From Chitinophagales bacterium (GTDB lineage: Bacteria > Bacteroidota > Bacteroidia > Chitinophagales > Saprospiraceae): a stretch of DNA of 43,573 nucleotides. Shown here one piece after another: positions 17,119 through 25,883 of this stretch (within the stretch, counting starts at the first letter, position 1; every line of letters begins with the position of its first letter). The DNA is taken from NCBI GenBank assembly GCA_017303875.1, contig JAFLBP010000043.1, forward strand, positions 1 to 43,573, in the 5' to 3' direction. Made by a program: the position numbers and the translations under genes. The notes beneath the pieces are model-generated. The model did not search any database, was not told where the DNA came from, and saw nothing but the letters and a program-made list of their open reading frames with translations.

Positions 17119-17583
17119 CTATTTACGCTCCACCTTCCCAATCCGCAAGCTGACCCCCTGAACCCCCTGCAATTGCTCGGTGCGGGTAAACTGCGAAACC
17201 AGCAGGGTATACTGGCCCGGCTGCGGGAATTTGGCGTATTCCTGCAAAACATTGTTGGCCACAAAAGCCTTGCCCTCGACTTTGCCATAAGGTTTGCCTT
17301 CGGTATTAAAAAACTCAAAACTGCGCAGTTTGTGCAGCTTTTTCCCATCGGGCAAATAAGTATCTAAATTCAGGTAAAGATTCTGGAATTTATAATCGGC
17401 GGCGTGCTTAAAATCCAGATGCATGGTGTACACAGCACTGGTATCGCTGATGTTGAAGCTGTAGCGCAGGGTATCGGCGTAGCCCCAGCCTTGTGCCGGC
17501 GGCGTTTGGGTTTCATCGTACACATAAGACGGGCCGCAAGCGGCCAAAAGGGTGAGGGGTAGCAGGTAAAACAGTTTTTTCAT
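17119..17583 (-). CDS. gldH: gliding motility lipoprotein GldH
   Basis: 154 residues, the usual GldH size. Signal peptide with lipobox LLAAC (Cys16), then the family-like pattern YVYDETQTPPAQGWGYADTLRYSFNISDTSAVYTMHLDFKH, NLYLNLDTYLPDGKKL and a C-terminal IGKVERK, read here in pieces. GldH is a lipoprotein required for gliding in Flavobacterium johnsoniae and occurs in most T9SS-encoding Bacteroidota, including non-gliders. An exact -7 box (TACTTTTG, minus strand 17595-17588) lies 4 bp before the ATG, so the transcript is probably leaderless. It is located 72 bp downstream of proB, on the same strand. Confidence 0.75.
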   Translation of the reverse strand: MKKLFYLLPLTLLAACGPSYVYDETQTPPAQGWGYADTLRYSFNISDTSAVYTMHLDFKHAADYKFQNLYLNLDTYLPDGKKLHKLRSFEFFNTEGKPYGKVEGKAFVANNVLQEYAKFPQPGQYTLLVSQFTRTEQLQGVQGVSLRIGKVERK

Positions 17584-17587
17584 CGCG

Positions 17588-17595
17588 CAAAAGTA
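17588..17595 (-). promoter_or_regulatory. -7 element TACTTTTG directly before gldH
   Basis: The minus strand reads TACTTTTG, an exact Bacteroidota -7 box, ending 4 bp before the gldH ATG. This gives gldH its own promoter independent of proB and predicts an mRNA with little or no leader. No convincing -33 TTG is seen. Confidence 0.45.
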
Positions 17596-17655
17596 GACCT
17601 TGATTTACGATTCCGGGGATTAAACTTGAATTTGCCGGTTTTCTTGTGTCGGTGC

Positions 17656-18714
17656 TCAGGAAAGATACATATAGTCGTAATGTACCAGCGGGCGTTTGCC
17701 TTTTTGTCCCAACCATTGCCGGGCGCTTTCACTGCCATATTGTGCAATGCCGACACCCAGTACCACAGTACCGAAACTGATCTGCACGAGGTCGCCGCGC
17801 TCAAAATCGCCTTCAATGGCCGTGATGCCCACGGGCAACAAGCTGGAAACGCGGTTGCTCAGGGCCGCTGCGGCGCCGTCGTTGACAAACACCGTGGCTT
17901 TGTGGCTGCCCCCGGCATACGCCATCCATTTTTTCAGGTTATTGGGTGCGTCGCCGGCCACAAAACGGGTGCCTACGCCTTTGCCCGCCGCCAGGTCTAC
18001 CAATATATTTGGCCGCTTGCCATTGGCGATCCAGGTATCAATGCCCACCCGCGCGGCCTGGCGTGCAAAACGATACTTGGTATGCATGCCTCCGCGCCCG
18101 AAAGAAGATTTTTCGGTCGTGATAAAAGTGGCCGTTTTTCGGTCGTCTACATCCACCACCGGAATCAGGCGGCTGTCGGGATGGCCGGGCGGCGCACTCA
18201 AAATACCGTCTACGCTGCTGAGAATGACGAGCGTGTCGGCGCCGGTCATGGACGCGACGAGGCCGGCCAGCTCATCGTTGTCGGTAAACATCAGTTCGCT
18301 CACCGAGGTCACGTCGTTTTCATTCACGATCGGGATGATATTGTCGCGCAGCAGGGCCAGGAAGCAGTTTTTCATATTGAGGTAATGCTGGCGGTCGCGG
18401 AAATCCTCTTTGGTAGCCAGCACCTGTGCGCAATACAATTGGTAGCGTTCCAGCAGCGTGGTGTACACCTGCATGAGGCGGGGTTGGCCCACGGCGGCGA
18501 GCACCTGGCGCTGCACCACTTTGTCGACATCGGAAGGGAGCCTGACGGCTGCGCGACCTGCGCCCACGGCACCCGAAGACACCACGATCAGTTCGATGCC
18601 CTGTTGTTTGAGCGCCGCAAACTGATCAGTGAGCTGGCTGATGGCCGTTACGTCGAGCAGGCCGTCGGGACGGGCGAGTACGTTGGTGCCTATTTTTACG
18701 ACAACTTTTTTCAT
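17656..18714 (-). CDS. proB: glutamate 5-kinase ProB (with PUA domain)
   Basis: 352 residues. It catalyses ATP-dependent phosphorylation of glutamate, the first step of proline synthesis. The amino-acid kinase domain shows VVVKIGTNVL (4-13), VVSSGAVGAG (about 44-53), NENDVTS and FTDNDELAGLVASMTGADTLVILSSVDG, then FGRGGMHTKYRFARQAARVG. A C-terminal PUA domain (about 270-345) includes AIEGDFERGDLVQISF. The usual partner proA is not adjacent; gldH follows downstream. The final residues HYDYMYLS are a natural end. Regulation is not visible. Confidence 0.93.
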   Translation of the reverse strand: MKKVVVKIGTNVLARPDGLLDVTAISQLTDQFAALKQQGIELIVVSSGAVGAGRAAVRLPSDVDKVVQRQVLAAVGQPRLMQVYTTLLERYQLYCAQVLATKEDFRDRQHYLNMKNCFLALLRDNIIPIVNENDVTSVSELMFTDNDELAGLVASMTGADTLVILSSVDGILSAPPGHPDSRLIPVVDVDDRKTATFITTEKSSFGRGGMHTKYRFARQAARVGIDTWIANGKRPNILVDLAAGKGVGTRFVAGDAPNNLKKWMAYAGGSHKATVFVNDGAAAALSNRVSSLLPVGITAIEGDFERGDLVQISFGTVVLGVGIAQYGSESARQWLGQKGKRPLVHYDYMYLS

Positions 18715-18755
18715 GTGTGGAGCGGGGGTAATTATCCTTAAATATATTCAGAATA

Positions 18756-18786
18756 GTTATCTGACGACTGGGAGTCGTCAGATAAC
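18756..18786. repeat. 14-bp perfect hairpin, 3-base loop
   Basis: GTTATCTGACGACT (18756-18769) and its exact complement (18773-18786) flank GGG. It lies 12 bp downstream of the GSCFA gene stop and upstream of proB, both minus-strand. It may terminate the GSCFA transcript: AT-rich but not pure T sequence follows on the minus strand. It is a different sequence family from the AGCGC hairpins. Confidence 0.65.
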
Positions 18787-18798
18787 AGACAACTTGAT

Positions 18799-19779
18799 TT
18801 ATTCAGTGAAATGTTGAATTTCTCCTGAAAAATCAAGCAAAGGATGGGCTTTTTGCAATTGCGCAATTTTGGCGCGCTGGGCGGCCACAAAAGTACGCCA
18901 GGCGGCGGTATTTGTAAAAAAAGGCCGGTGCGCTGCGGCGCGTTTCAATTGAGCCAGTTCGGCGCAAAGCGCTTTTGTCGGCGCGGGAAAATAGGTTTCC
19001 TGAAAATATTCCCAGACATATTCCACCGCCATTTCGGAGGGGTGAATCATATCGGCGGCGTAAAAACGGTAGTCGCGCAGGTCGTCGAGCAGGAGTTCAT
19101 ACGCCGGGAAATAATGCACAAAATCAAACTGTTTTTCCAGCGCCTCACAGGCCAGCAGCTGGCTGGCTTTGCTGCGTTGGTTGGCGATGAGTCCGCCGCG
19201 TAAATGCCGCACCGGACTCACGCTCAGCACCACCCTCAAAGTGGGCCGTCGCGCGTGCAGGCGTTCCAGCACACTGCCCAATGCTTCTGTGATTTCCGCC
19301 ACCGACAAACGCCGTTGCCGGAAATATGCCGAGGGCATTTTATGGTTATTGGCCACTACCCGGCCTGATTCGGCCAACTCAAACACATCGGCGCTGCCCA
19401 GCGTAAGCAAGAGGCGGGTGCAATTGTGCAGGGCCTCGCTGCCCTGCGTGTATGCCGCGCGCATCATGCGCAGCGCTTCCTGTTGGTCGGGATGCGAAAA
19501 ACGGCTGTGGTGCGCCCAGCTGTGCCAAAGTTCGTCGCGCAGAAACAGCGCTTCCGCCTGCGGCGAGGCATCGCCCTGCAGGAGCGCGTCCAGGGCTTCT
19601 GCCATAGACAGCGGATTGTACACAATGCCGTAGGGATTGAGCGTGGTATTGAATTTCCGATCCTGCAAATACGCGCCGATATGCTCCGTAAAGCAGGAGC
19701 CGATGAGCAGCAGCGCATCCTGATGGGTTATTTCAAAAGGCCCTTTTTCAGGCGGCAATGTGGTTCGAAAGGCTTGCAT
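18799..19779 (-). CDS. GSCFA domain protein
   Basis: 326 residues. The eponymous motif appears as GSCFTEHIG (27-35), followed by NPYGIVYNPLSM, WAHHSRFSH, LGSADVF and the C-terminal AADMIHPSEMAVEYVW. GSCFA proteins belong to the SGNH-hydrolase-like superfamily; in Bacteroidota they are cytoplasmic and uncharacterised. The Ser of GSCF (Ser28) and the Asp-x-x-His near DMIHPS would be the nucleophile and the catalytic dyad under that fold, an inference from the superfamily. No signal peptide is seen. The gene is divergent from the DUF433 gene with an 84-bp gap. Confidence 0.85.
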   Translation of the reverse strand: MQAFRTTLPPEKGPFEITHQDALLLIGSCFTEHIGAYLQDRKFNTTLNPYGIVYNPLSMAEALDALLQGDASPQAEALFLRDELWHSWAHHSRFSHPDQQEALRMMRAAYTQGSEALHNCTRLLLTLGSADVFELAESGRVVANNHKMPSAYFRQRRLSVAEITEALGSVLERLHARRPTLRVVLSVSPVRHLRGGLIANQRSKASQLLACEALEKQFDFVHYFPAYELLLDDLRDYRFYAADMIHPSEMAVEYVWEYFQETYFPAPTKALCAELAQLKRAAAHRPFFTNTAAWRTFVAAQRAKIAQLQKAHPLLDFSGEIQHFTE

Positions 19780-19826
19780 GGGGCGAAAATACGGGGATTC
19801 ACAACCACGGCGGCTGGAATTTGTGT

Positions 19827-19834
19827 ATCTTTGT
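19827..19834 (+). promoter_or_regulatory. -7 element TATCTTTG upstream of DUF433 gene
   Basis: An exact TAnnTTTG match lies 29 bp before the DUF433 ATG. No TTG is present 19-22 bp further upstream, so only the -7 half is supported. Confidence 0.45.
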
Positions 19835-19863
19835 AATTCTTAAAAGCAAAATCGAACCGTAAC

Positions 19864-20103
19864 ATGGAATACCTGACAGCGCGCATTACTGTGGATGAGC
19901 AGATATGCAACGGCCGCCCAACAATTCGCGGCAAACGCATTACGGTGCAAACCATATTGGAATTTTTAAGCGCCGGAGAATCCGTAGAGGAAATTCTTCG
20001 TCAATACCCTATGCTTGAAGCGCAGGATATTACAGCCTGCCTGGAATTTGCAGCGGATATGCTTGATCGTGAGTTTGTTATTAAAAAGATTGTGGCACAG
20101 TAA
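19864..20103 (+). CDS. DUF433 family protein (VapB-like antitoxin type), apparently orphan
   Basis: 79 residues. The pattern RITVDEQICNGRPTIRGKRITVQTILEFLSAGESVEEILRQYP, here broken across the domain, is diagnostic of DUF433: the conserved CNGRPTIRGxRI, then the winged-HTH-like helix pair. DUF433 proteins are commonly the antitoxin partner of a DUF5615 PIN-like toxin encoded immediately downstream. Here the next 200 bp hold only a hairpin and no PIN-type ORF, and the following gene is an acyltransferase. Either the toxin has been lost or this member works alone as a DNA-binding protein. The start is well defined by a -7 box 29 bp upstream. Confidence 0.85.
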   Translation: MEYLTARITVDEQICNGRPTIRGKRITVQTILEFLSAGESVEEILRQYPMLEAQDITACLEFAADMLDREFVIKKIVAQ

Positions 20104-20181
20104 TTATCTCGTAAGGTTATGTGTATAGTATGGAGAAAGGATCAATCTATCGTCAAATTAAGTTCCAAAAATCAAGTTAAA

Positions 20182-20214
20182 GCGTTTACTAAACTTTAAA
20201 AGTTTAGTAAACGC
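20182..20214. repeat. 15-bp hairpin with 3-base loop after DUF433 gene
   Basis: GCGTTTACTAAACTT (20182-20196) pairs with its exact complement (20200-20214) around TAA. It follows the DUF433 stop by about 80 bp. No run of T follows (GACCCG), so it is more a REP-like palindrome than a standard terminator. Nothing else is visible between 20104 and 20309. Confidence 0.6.
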
Positions 20215-20309
20215 GACCCGAATCAAAATTTTATGCGCTTTAAAAATTGCCTTCCCCCCAGAATAACCTTTGTGTACAATCCCAATTAAAGGCACTCAGG
20301 ACGCCCACT

Positions 20310-21185
20310 ATGCACAAACTTGGCTACTACTTCATCCGCTTCGGCGTTTTTTTATTCCGCATCCTGCCTTACCGGGCGGTGCATGTGCTTTCCGATTGGA
20401 TGGCATTTTTAATGTATCGGGTTTTCGGTTATCGAAAACAGGTGATGCTCGACAACCTGAAACGCGCCTTTCCGGAGCGCGATGAGGCCTGGCGCAAAGC
20501 GCTTTTACCCGCCATTTATCAAAACCTGACCGACGTGACGCTGGAATCCATCACCAGCGGCGGCGGCGATATTCACACGGTGCGCCGCATGTGTAGCGTG
20601 CGCAATCCGGAATTGGTGAATGCCTACCTCGACCGCAAACAATCGGTCATCCTCAGCGGCAGCCATTACCACTGCTGGGAAGTGGCCGGCAAAGCAATTC
20701 CCGAACATTTGCATGGCGCTACCCACATCGTTTACAAACCGATGTCGAACCCTTACGCCGACGCTTATTTCAATACCCTGCGCGAAAATACGGGCATGCA
20801 CTTAGTTTCAATGAACGACACCTTCGCGGCCATGCGCAAACACGCGCCCGAGGGAGTTGCCTTTGTAATGCTGGCCGACCAATCGCCCTCCAGCCGCAAA
20901 AATGCCCACTGGGTAGATTTTTTAGGACAAAACAGCGCCTCGCTGCCCGGCGTGGATGTGCTGGCCCGAAAATTCAAGATGCCGGTGCTGTACTTTCATG
21001 TGGAGCGCCTGCGCCGGGGTTATTACGAAGTGGTCTTTTCAGAGATCTGGCCCAACCCCGAAATAGCCGCCGAAAAAGAGATCACCCAGGCTTACGCCAA
21101 ACATATTGAAGCCATCATCCGAAAAAAGCCGGAAGGCTGGCTCTGGAGCCATAAACGCTGGAAAATAACGATGAACCACGAATAG
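20310..21185 (+). CDS. LpxL/HtrB-type acyltransferase
   Basis: 291 residues from ATG 20310; the frame is open from 20247, but MHKLGYYFIRFGVFLFRILPYRAV is the typical N-terminal membrane segment of the family. It carries the acyltransferase motif in SGSHYHCWE (HX4E), a downstream block VYKPMSNPYADAYFN, MLADQSPSS and the C-terminal KKPEGWLWSHKRWK. Family members transfer a secondary acyl chain to lipid A precursors at the inner membrane; in Bacteroidota the same family also includes ornithine-lipid-type acyltransferases, so the acceptor is not certain. It is located 72 bp upstream of DUF1800. Confidence 0.85.
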   Translation: MHKLGYYFIRFGVFLFRILPYRAVHVLSDWMAFLMYRVFGYRKQVMLDNLKRAFPERDEAWRKALLPAIYQNLTDVTLESITSGGGDIHTVRRMCSVRNPELVNAYLDRKQSVILSGSHYHCWEVAGKAIPEHLHGATHIVYKPMSNPYADAYFNTLRENTGMHLVSMNDTFAAMRKHAPEGVAFVMLADQSPSSRKNAHWVDFLGQNSASLPGVDVLARKFKMPVLYFHVERLRRGYYEVVFSEIWPNPEIAAEKEITQAYAKHIEAIIRKKPEGWLWSHKRWKITMNHE

Positions 21186-21257
21186 GAAAATACGCCAACG
21201 CATATTCCGTTAGAACCTTTTTGGGCATTCATATTCGCGCGATTAAAATACCGCACA

Positions 21258-22682
21258 ATGAAACAACTCCAGCACCTCCTCTGGCGCATGGGCTTCGGCC
21301 CGCAAACGGAAACCTGGCCGCAATGGAGCACACTTACGCCCGCCGAAGCCTGGCGCAAACTCAAAGCCGATGCCGCCGCACCGCCCGCCTATTTCGACGT
21401 GGCCGACAACGCCGTTAAGGGCTTGGTCATGGGCGTCGGCGAGGTCGGAAAAATGGAGCGCCGCAAACTCGATCAGGCGCAGCGCAAGCGCCTGCGCGAA
21501 CAAAGCCGCGACGACCTGCGCAACCTCAACCTCCTCTGGTTAGAGCAAATGACGCATTCAAAAGCCCAACTGCGCGAAAAAATGGCGCTGTTCTGGCATG
21601 GGCATTTCGCCGCCCACAACATCAACATCCTCTACCAGCAACAACTGCTAAGCATCATCCGCGAAAACGCGCTCGGTAATTTCGCCGACCTGCTCCGGCA
21701 AGTCTCCAAAAGCGCCGCCATGCTGGCCTTCCTCAACAACCAGCAAAACAAAAAGGAGCATCCCAACGAAAATTTTGCCCGCGAAGTGATGGAATTGTTT
21801 ACCCTCGGCCGGGGCAATTATACGGAACAGGACATCAAAGAGGCTGCCCGCGCTTTCACTGGCTGGAGCTTCCGCCTCGACGGGCAGTTTCAGTTTCGCC
21901 CCAACGACCACGACACGGGCAGCAAAACGATTTTTGGCAAAACCGGCAATTTTAAAGGCGAAGACGTGCTGGATATGCTGCTCGAACGCCGGGAAACAGC
22001 CGTTTTTATCGTCCGGAAACTTTATCGTTTCCTCGTCAACGAACAAAAAGCGCCGGAAGCCCGCATCCTTCAACTGGCCGAACGCTTTTTCCAAAGCCAA
22101 TATAATATCCTCGCCCTGCTCGACGATATTGCCGGGAGCGCGTGGTTCTACGAGCCGGAAAATATAGGCGCTAATATCAAGTCGCCCGTCGTGTTGTGGG
22201 TGGGCATTCGCCGTGCCCTGCCCATACAGGTGCTGAACCCCGAAGCCCAGCTCGTCATCCAGAAAGTGCTGGGGCAGGTACTTTTTTATCCGCCCAATGT
22301 GGCCGGTTGGCCCGGCGGCCGCAGCTGGATCGACAGCAATACCCTGACCTTGCGCCTCCGATTGCCTCAATTGGTATACGGCCAAAAAGCACTCGAAGTG
22401 CGCGGCAAAACCGACGACGATCAGGAAATGGGCCAGGGCCGCACAGGCAAAGGCCGCAAGGTGGAGGTAGCGTTGGATTGGGCGCCCGTGGAGGCGATTT
22501 TTCAAGGCGCAAAAACAGAGGACTTGTTTTTCAAAATTGCTGAATACCTTTGGCAGTCCGCTCCGACACGGGATTTTCCCGTAGAGGTGCTGGAAGCCCA
22601 CACCGATCCGCGCAGCCGTGAAAGTTTGTTGCACACCGCGTACATACAACTCATGGCGACGCCGGAGTATCAGTTGTTTTGA
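21258..22682 (+). CDS. DUF1800 domain protein
   Basis: 474 residues. Characteristic DUF1800 blocks: HLLWRMGFGP at the start, MALFWHGHFA, ENFAREVMELFTLGRGNYTEQDIKEAARAFTGWSF, HDTGSKTIFGKTG and FYPPNVAGWPGGRSWI, quoted here in fragments. Usually a DUF1501 gene follows; here none does, since the next gene is on the other strand. There is no N-terminal signal peptide, unlike many DUF1800 proteins, so it may be cytoplasmic or use another route. The function of the family is unknown. Confidence 0.85.
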   Translation: MKQLQHLLWRMGFGPQTETWPQWSTLTPAEAWRKLKADAAAPPAYFDVADNAVKGLVMGVGEVGKMERRKLDQAQRKRLREQSRDDLRNLNLLWLEQMTHSKAQLREKMALFWHGHFAAHNINILYQQQLLSIIRENALGNFADLLRQVSKSAAMLAFLNNQQNKKEHPNENFAREVMELFTLGRGNYTEQDIKEAARAFTGWSFRLDGQFQFRPNDHDTGSKTIFGKTGNFKGEDVLDMLLERRETAVFIVRKLYRFLVNEQKAPEARILQLAERFFQSQYNILALLDDIAGSAWFYEPENIGANIKSPVVLWVGIRRALPIQVLNPEAQLVIQKVLGQVLFYPPNVAGWPGGRSWIDSNTLTLRLRLPQLVYGQKALEVRGKTDDDQEMGQGRTGKGRKVEVALDWAPVEAIFQGAKTEDLFFKIAEYLWQSAPTRDFPVEVLEAHTDPRSRESLLHTAYIQLMATPEYQLF

Positions 22683-22715
22683 AAAATGTAAGCCGTGACG
22701 ATGGCAAAACGAAAA

Positions 22716-22739
22716 AGGGAGTGCTGTAACGCACTCCCT
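22716..22739 (-). terminator. intrinsic terminator for the T9SS-cargo operon
   Basis: AGGGAGTGC (22716-22724) and GCACTCCCT (22731-22739) form a 9-bp perfect stem around a 6-base loop. On the minus strand it is followed by TTTTTCGTTTTG, giving a classical rho-independent terminator 25 bp after the stop of the 765-residue protein. On the plus strand the following sequence is not T-rich. Confidence 0.75.
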
Positions 22740-22764
22740 GGAGAAAATCAAAAGTATACCCCCG

Positions 22765-25062
22765 TTATTGGGTTTTTATAAGCAGAAATTCCACGGGTTG
22801 TTCGCCTTGAATTTGTAGTATGAGTATGTAAGAGCCGGGCGCTTCTGTATATCGCTCCATGGAGTACTCAATTTTGGTATCTCCTTCGTTGAGTATCATT
22901 TGCTCTGAGCCAAGTAGCCGCCCGCTTATGTCGGTAAGTTGTAAACTGATTTTTTTGCCTGCCACGGGAAAATCGCCTATTGTTATGGTTGTGCGCCCGT
23001 TGGTAGGATTCGGATAAATTACCATGTTGTAGTTGTGGGCTCTGTTACTTTGGGCAGGCACTTCAGTGCGATTGTTTGTACCCGGGCGCCCATCAAGGTC
23101 GTCACAAAAAGCTATATCTCCATCACAGTTCTGACTAACAATCTCAAAAGCATTACAAGGCAAATTTGTATTACCTTGATAAATAGTACATCTTCTGACC
23201 GTAGTACAGATATCCCCTGGACCCTGACATCTGCAAATTATAATGCTTTCCTCAAAACTCATTGAATTGATAATCTGTCCTGTTGAAGTACAAATTTGAT
23301 TCAAAACACAATTTTCTTCAACACCATTAGGATTGGCAACAATAAATCCACCCGGACAATCATCAGACGAACTCGGCGGCGAACTGGGTATACAAGGCGG
23401 GGCAGCTATTTTACCAATCGGGTGCTTGACGAGTACCGGCATCTGATGTGGGAAATTATCAACAGTCCCGGAAGGAAACAGGCAATAGGTCGGATGCACG
23501 CATACCTGCCCCAACCCAGGCAGGTTCACAGATTCTTTCTTGGTGTAGTCTACCAACTCCACGCCGTCAAAACCCTCCGGAATAGTCCATAACTTGTCGG
23601 GATTGGAAGGCGGATTGTTAGCACAATTGATCGCAGCACCGCCACGGCAGGGAAACTCGTCGTAGGGCGTGAAATCATCATACGTGAATAAATCACTTTC
23701 ATGGTTATCAGTGCATTGAAAGCCCCAAATGGCATCTCTGACACCTTGTGCGCCGCCGCCACACCCTTCGCAGGAAAAGCAGCCATTCAACACGGAAGCA
23801 CTCAAATCCCAATAACCTATATTGGTCGTAATATTTTTGATTGTAGCATTCAGGTTGGTGGGTGTAAAACCACTGATATTTCCTTCCGGACCAAAAGCCC
23901 TGCACCGCTTCACCGAACAACCACAGGCATTGGTGATGGTGACACAGTAGTAGCCTTCTTCTGTGATAGCCCTGATATAATCTCCATCCCACTGCCCTGT
24001 TGCTGAGTTATATTTAGCCGTTGTACTGGTTCCATCCCACCACTTCATCGTAAACTCATCGTTACAAATATTATCGAGCGGGGTATCCGGAAAACCTACC
24101 CTGAAATCGCCGTCCCGATGATGTGTAACAGGAATACCAAAAATAAATTCCTGCCATGAAAAGCACTCATAATCTGTCCTGATATTTGGCAACTTGTTTA
24201 GAACGGTGTTGCAGCAGGTCATTTCCTGACAAATGGATGCCGTTTGCCCGCAACGGTCAGTTACGGTAACACAATAAACCCCTTCCACAGGAGGCCTGAT
24301 GCTCGCAGAGTTGGAGGTATCTTTATAGCCACCCGGCCCTTCCCAGGAGTATTTCAGGGGATGAAACTCACTGCTTGTGCGAACCGATAGCTTGCCTATA
24401 TCCGTAAAACCAACTTTACAGGTTTGCGGCTCAGGAATCATGGATAACCTTAACAAAGGCGCCGCCTGGCAGTTGAATATGGTAAACGTCTGTATTTTTT
24501 CGACACAGCCATTGCTGGCATGAACCGTATAGCTGCCAGCCCCGAGATTGCTGATATTCTGGGTAATGGCAATGATTTTGCCGCTTGCATCGCGCCAGAT
24601 ATACTTTATGGGCAAAGACATAAGTGCCGTGTCCAGCACCTGCAACTGCACATTAATATAGCCGTTTTTCTGACCGGGCTGGTCTTCATGCCCCACACTG
24701 GAGTACAGGCTTGAAGAACCACCTGCGCTGCGCGGGCAAATCCCCACGACCGCCGTATGGGTAAATGTGCATCCGGTTGCGGAGGTGATGGTAACCGTGT
24801 AAGTACCGGGCGACAAGCCTGTAATCAGGCTTGAATTGGCGTCATTAACTACCGTACCCTGGCTCCAGGCAAAATCAAATGGCCCGGCAGTACCTGTTGC
24901 GACTGCCTCCAAGGCGCCGTCATTGCTGCTACTGCTACTGCAATGGCGGATATAGGCAATAGATATGGCTGCCTGCGCTGAAAACTGAAAAGCCAGTATC
25001 AGCACAAATGCTGCCAGCAAACGCCACATTGGCGTATGGTGTGGAATTGTTGTGTTTTGCAT
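22765..25062 (-). CDS. T9SS-exported repeat protein, last gene of the metzincin operon
   Basis: 765 residues. Signal peptide ends near FQFSAQA (about residue 31). The N-terminal part has SprB-like/Ig-like modules (GPFDFAWSQGTVV, LSPGTYTVTITSATGCTF, YTVHASNGCVEKIQTF, GVYCVTVTDRCGQTASIC). A central region is unusually cysteine-rich (CFSCEGCGGGAQGVRDAIWG; CRCQGPGDICTTVRRC). The C terminus is a type A T9SS sorting domain (MVIYPNPTNGRTTITIGDF ... SYILILQIQGEQPVEFLLI, quoted in fragments). It starts 9 bp after the stop of the upstream gene, so the two are co-transcribed. It is probably a surface protein. The central Cys-rich domain is not one I recognise. Confidence 0.82.
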   Translation of the reverse strand: MQNTTIPHHTPMWRLLAAFVLILAFQFSAQAAISIAYIRHCSSSSSNDGALEAVATGTAGPFDFAWSQGTVVNDANSSLITGLSPGTYTVTITSATGCTFTHTAVVGICPRSAGGSSSLYSSVGHEDQPGQKNGYINVQLQVLDTALMSLPIKYIWRDASGKIIAITQNISNLGAGSYTVHASNGCVEKIQTFTIFNCQAAPLLRLSMIPEPQTCKVGFTDIGKLSVRTSSEFHPLKYSWEGPGGYKDTSNSASIRPPVEGVYCVTVTDRCGQTASICQEMTCCNTVLNKLPNIRTDYECFSWQEFIFGIPVTHHRDGDFRVGFPDTPLDNICNDEFTMKWWDGTSTTAKYNSATGQWDGDYIRAITEEGYYCVTITNACGCSVKRCRAFGPEGNISGFTPTNLNATIKNITTNIGYWDLSASVLNGCFSCEGCGGGAQGVRDAIWGFQCTDNHESDLFTYDDFTPYDEFPCRGGAAINCANNPPSNPDKLWTIPEGFDGVELVDYTKKESVNLPGLGQVCVHPTYCLFPSGTVDNFPHQMPVLVKHPIGKIAAPPCIPSSPPSSSDDCPGGFIVANPNGVEENCVLNQICTSTGQIINSMSFEESIIICRCQGPGDICTTVRRCTIYQGNTNLPCNAFEIVSQNCDGDIAFCDDLDGRPGTNNRTEVPAQSNRAHNYNMVIYPNPTNGRTTITIGDFPVAGKKISLQLTDISGRLLGSEQMILNEGDTKIEYSMERYTEAPGSYILILQIQGEQPVEFLLIKTQ

Positions 25063-25071
25063 GATGAAGGT

Positions 25072-25863
25072 TTACTCGTTTAGTATACTTTGAAGAAAAT
25101 CTACGTTGTATTTTTTAGTAAACAGATTTGTTTGCTCAAAGTAATTTATCAGATTTTGAGCAATTATTTTATCAGTTGTATTTAGTCTGTTTGGATTACG
25201 CAATAGTCGCCTTGTAGTAATTAAATCCATTTGAACATACGGAATTAATTCTGAATTGGGAAATTTCTGACAAAAAGACTCCAATTCTCTGATTATCTGA
25301 TACTCCCCCTCCTCATACCTGATATTAGTAATCCATCTGATTTGATCGTATTTGGCATATATGCTATCTCTCATATATGCTAAAGCATTACGCTCTTCTA
25401 TACTTAAAGCAGGAAGAGTATAAGGAACAGAGTTTGACCGTATTTCCTGAATTTTTCCATCATCAAAAATTAATACATATAAAACTCTAATTTCTATTTG
25501 ATTATTTATGTTGAAATTTAGCACTGAATCACTACTCTTCATACAAGCCAGTGGGAATAAAGAGGACTCTTCATAAATTACACTACCATTTCGTACAGTT
25601 TTTGCAAAAGGTTCAATGTCCAAATAATTCTCTTGCCCAATATAAAACCATTTAGAAGCACCTACTTTGCGTAGCTCAATACCTTTGGTTAATATATTAA
25701 TAATCGTGTCCTCTGAATATTCTGCTATTATAGAAGATTTTACTTGTCCTATCATAAAGGCACTATTGGGAATGACTTTATGTTCGTCAATATTGATAGA
25801 AAAAATCTGACCGAACAATAATGTCGGTAGTTCCAGTATTAAGATGATGAAAAAGTTTTTCAT
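25072..25863 (-). CDS. exported protein, unknown function, AT-rich
   Basis: 263 residues with signal peptide (MKNFFIILILELPTLLFGQ). The mature part begins with a strand-rich segment (IFSINIDEHKVIPNSAFMIGQVKS) and ends with a helical one (about 165-263; REEGEYQIIRELESFCQKFP-like, TTRRLLRNPNRLNTTDK). I recognise no family. Composition is markedly AT-richer than the T9SS cargo gene downstream. It sits 20 bp after the metzincin gene and 9 bp before the T9SS cargo, so it is the middle gene of a three-gene operon. It may be an accessory or inhibitor of the metzincin, purely by position. Confidence 0.75.
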   Translation of the reverse strand: MKNFFIILILELPTLLFGQIFSINIDEHKVIPNSAFMIGQVKSSIIAEYSEDTIINILTKGIELRKVGASKWFYIGQENYLDIEPFAKTVRNGSVIYEESSLFPLACMKSSDSVLNFNINNQIEIRVLYVLIFDDGKIQEIRSNSVPYTLPALSIEERNALAYMRDSIYAKYDQIRWITNIRYEEGEYQIIRELESFCQKFPNSELIPYVQMDLITTRRLLRNPNRLNTTDKIIAQNLINYFEQTNLFTKKYNVDFLQSILNE

Positions 25864-25883
25864 GTCAGCTGAATTTAATTTTG

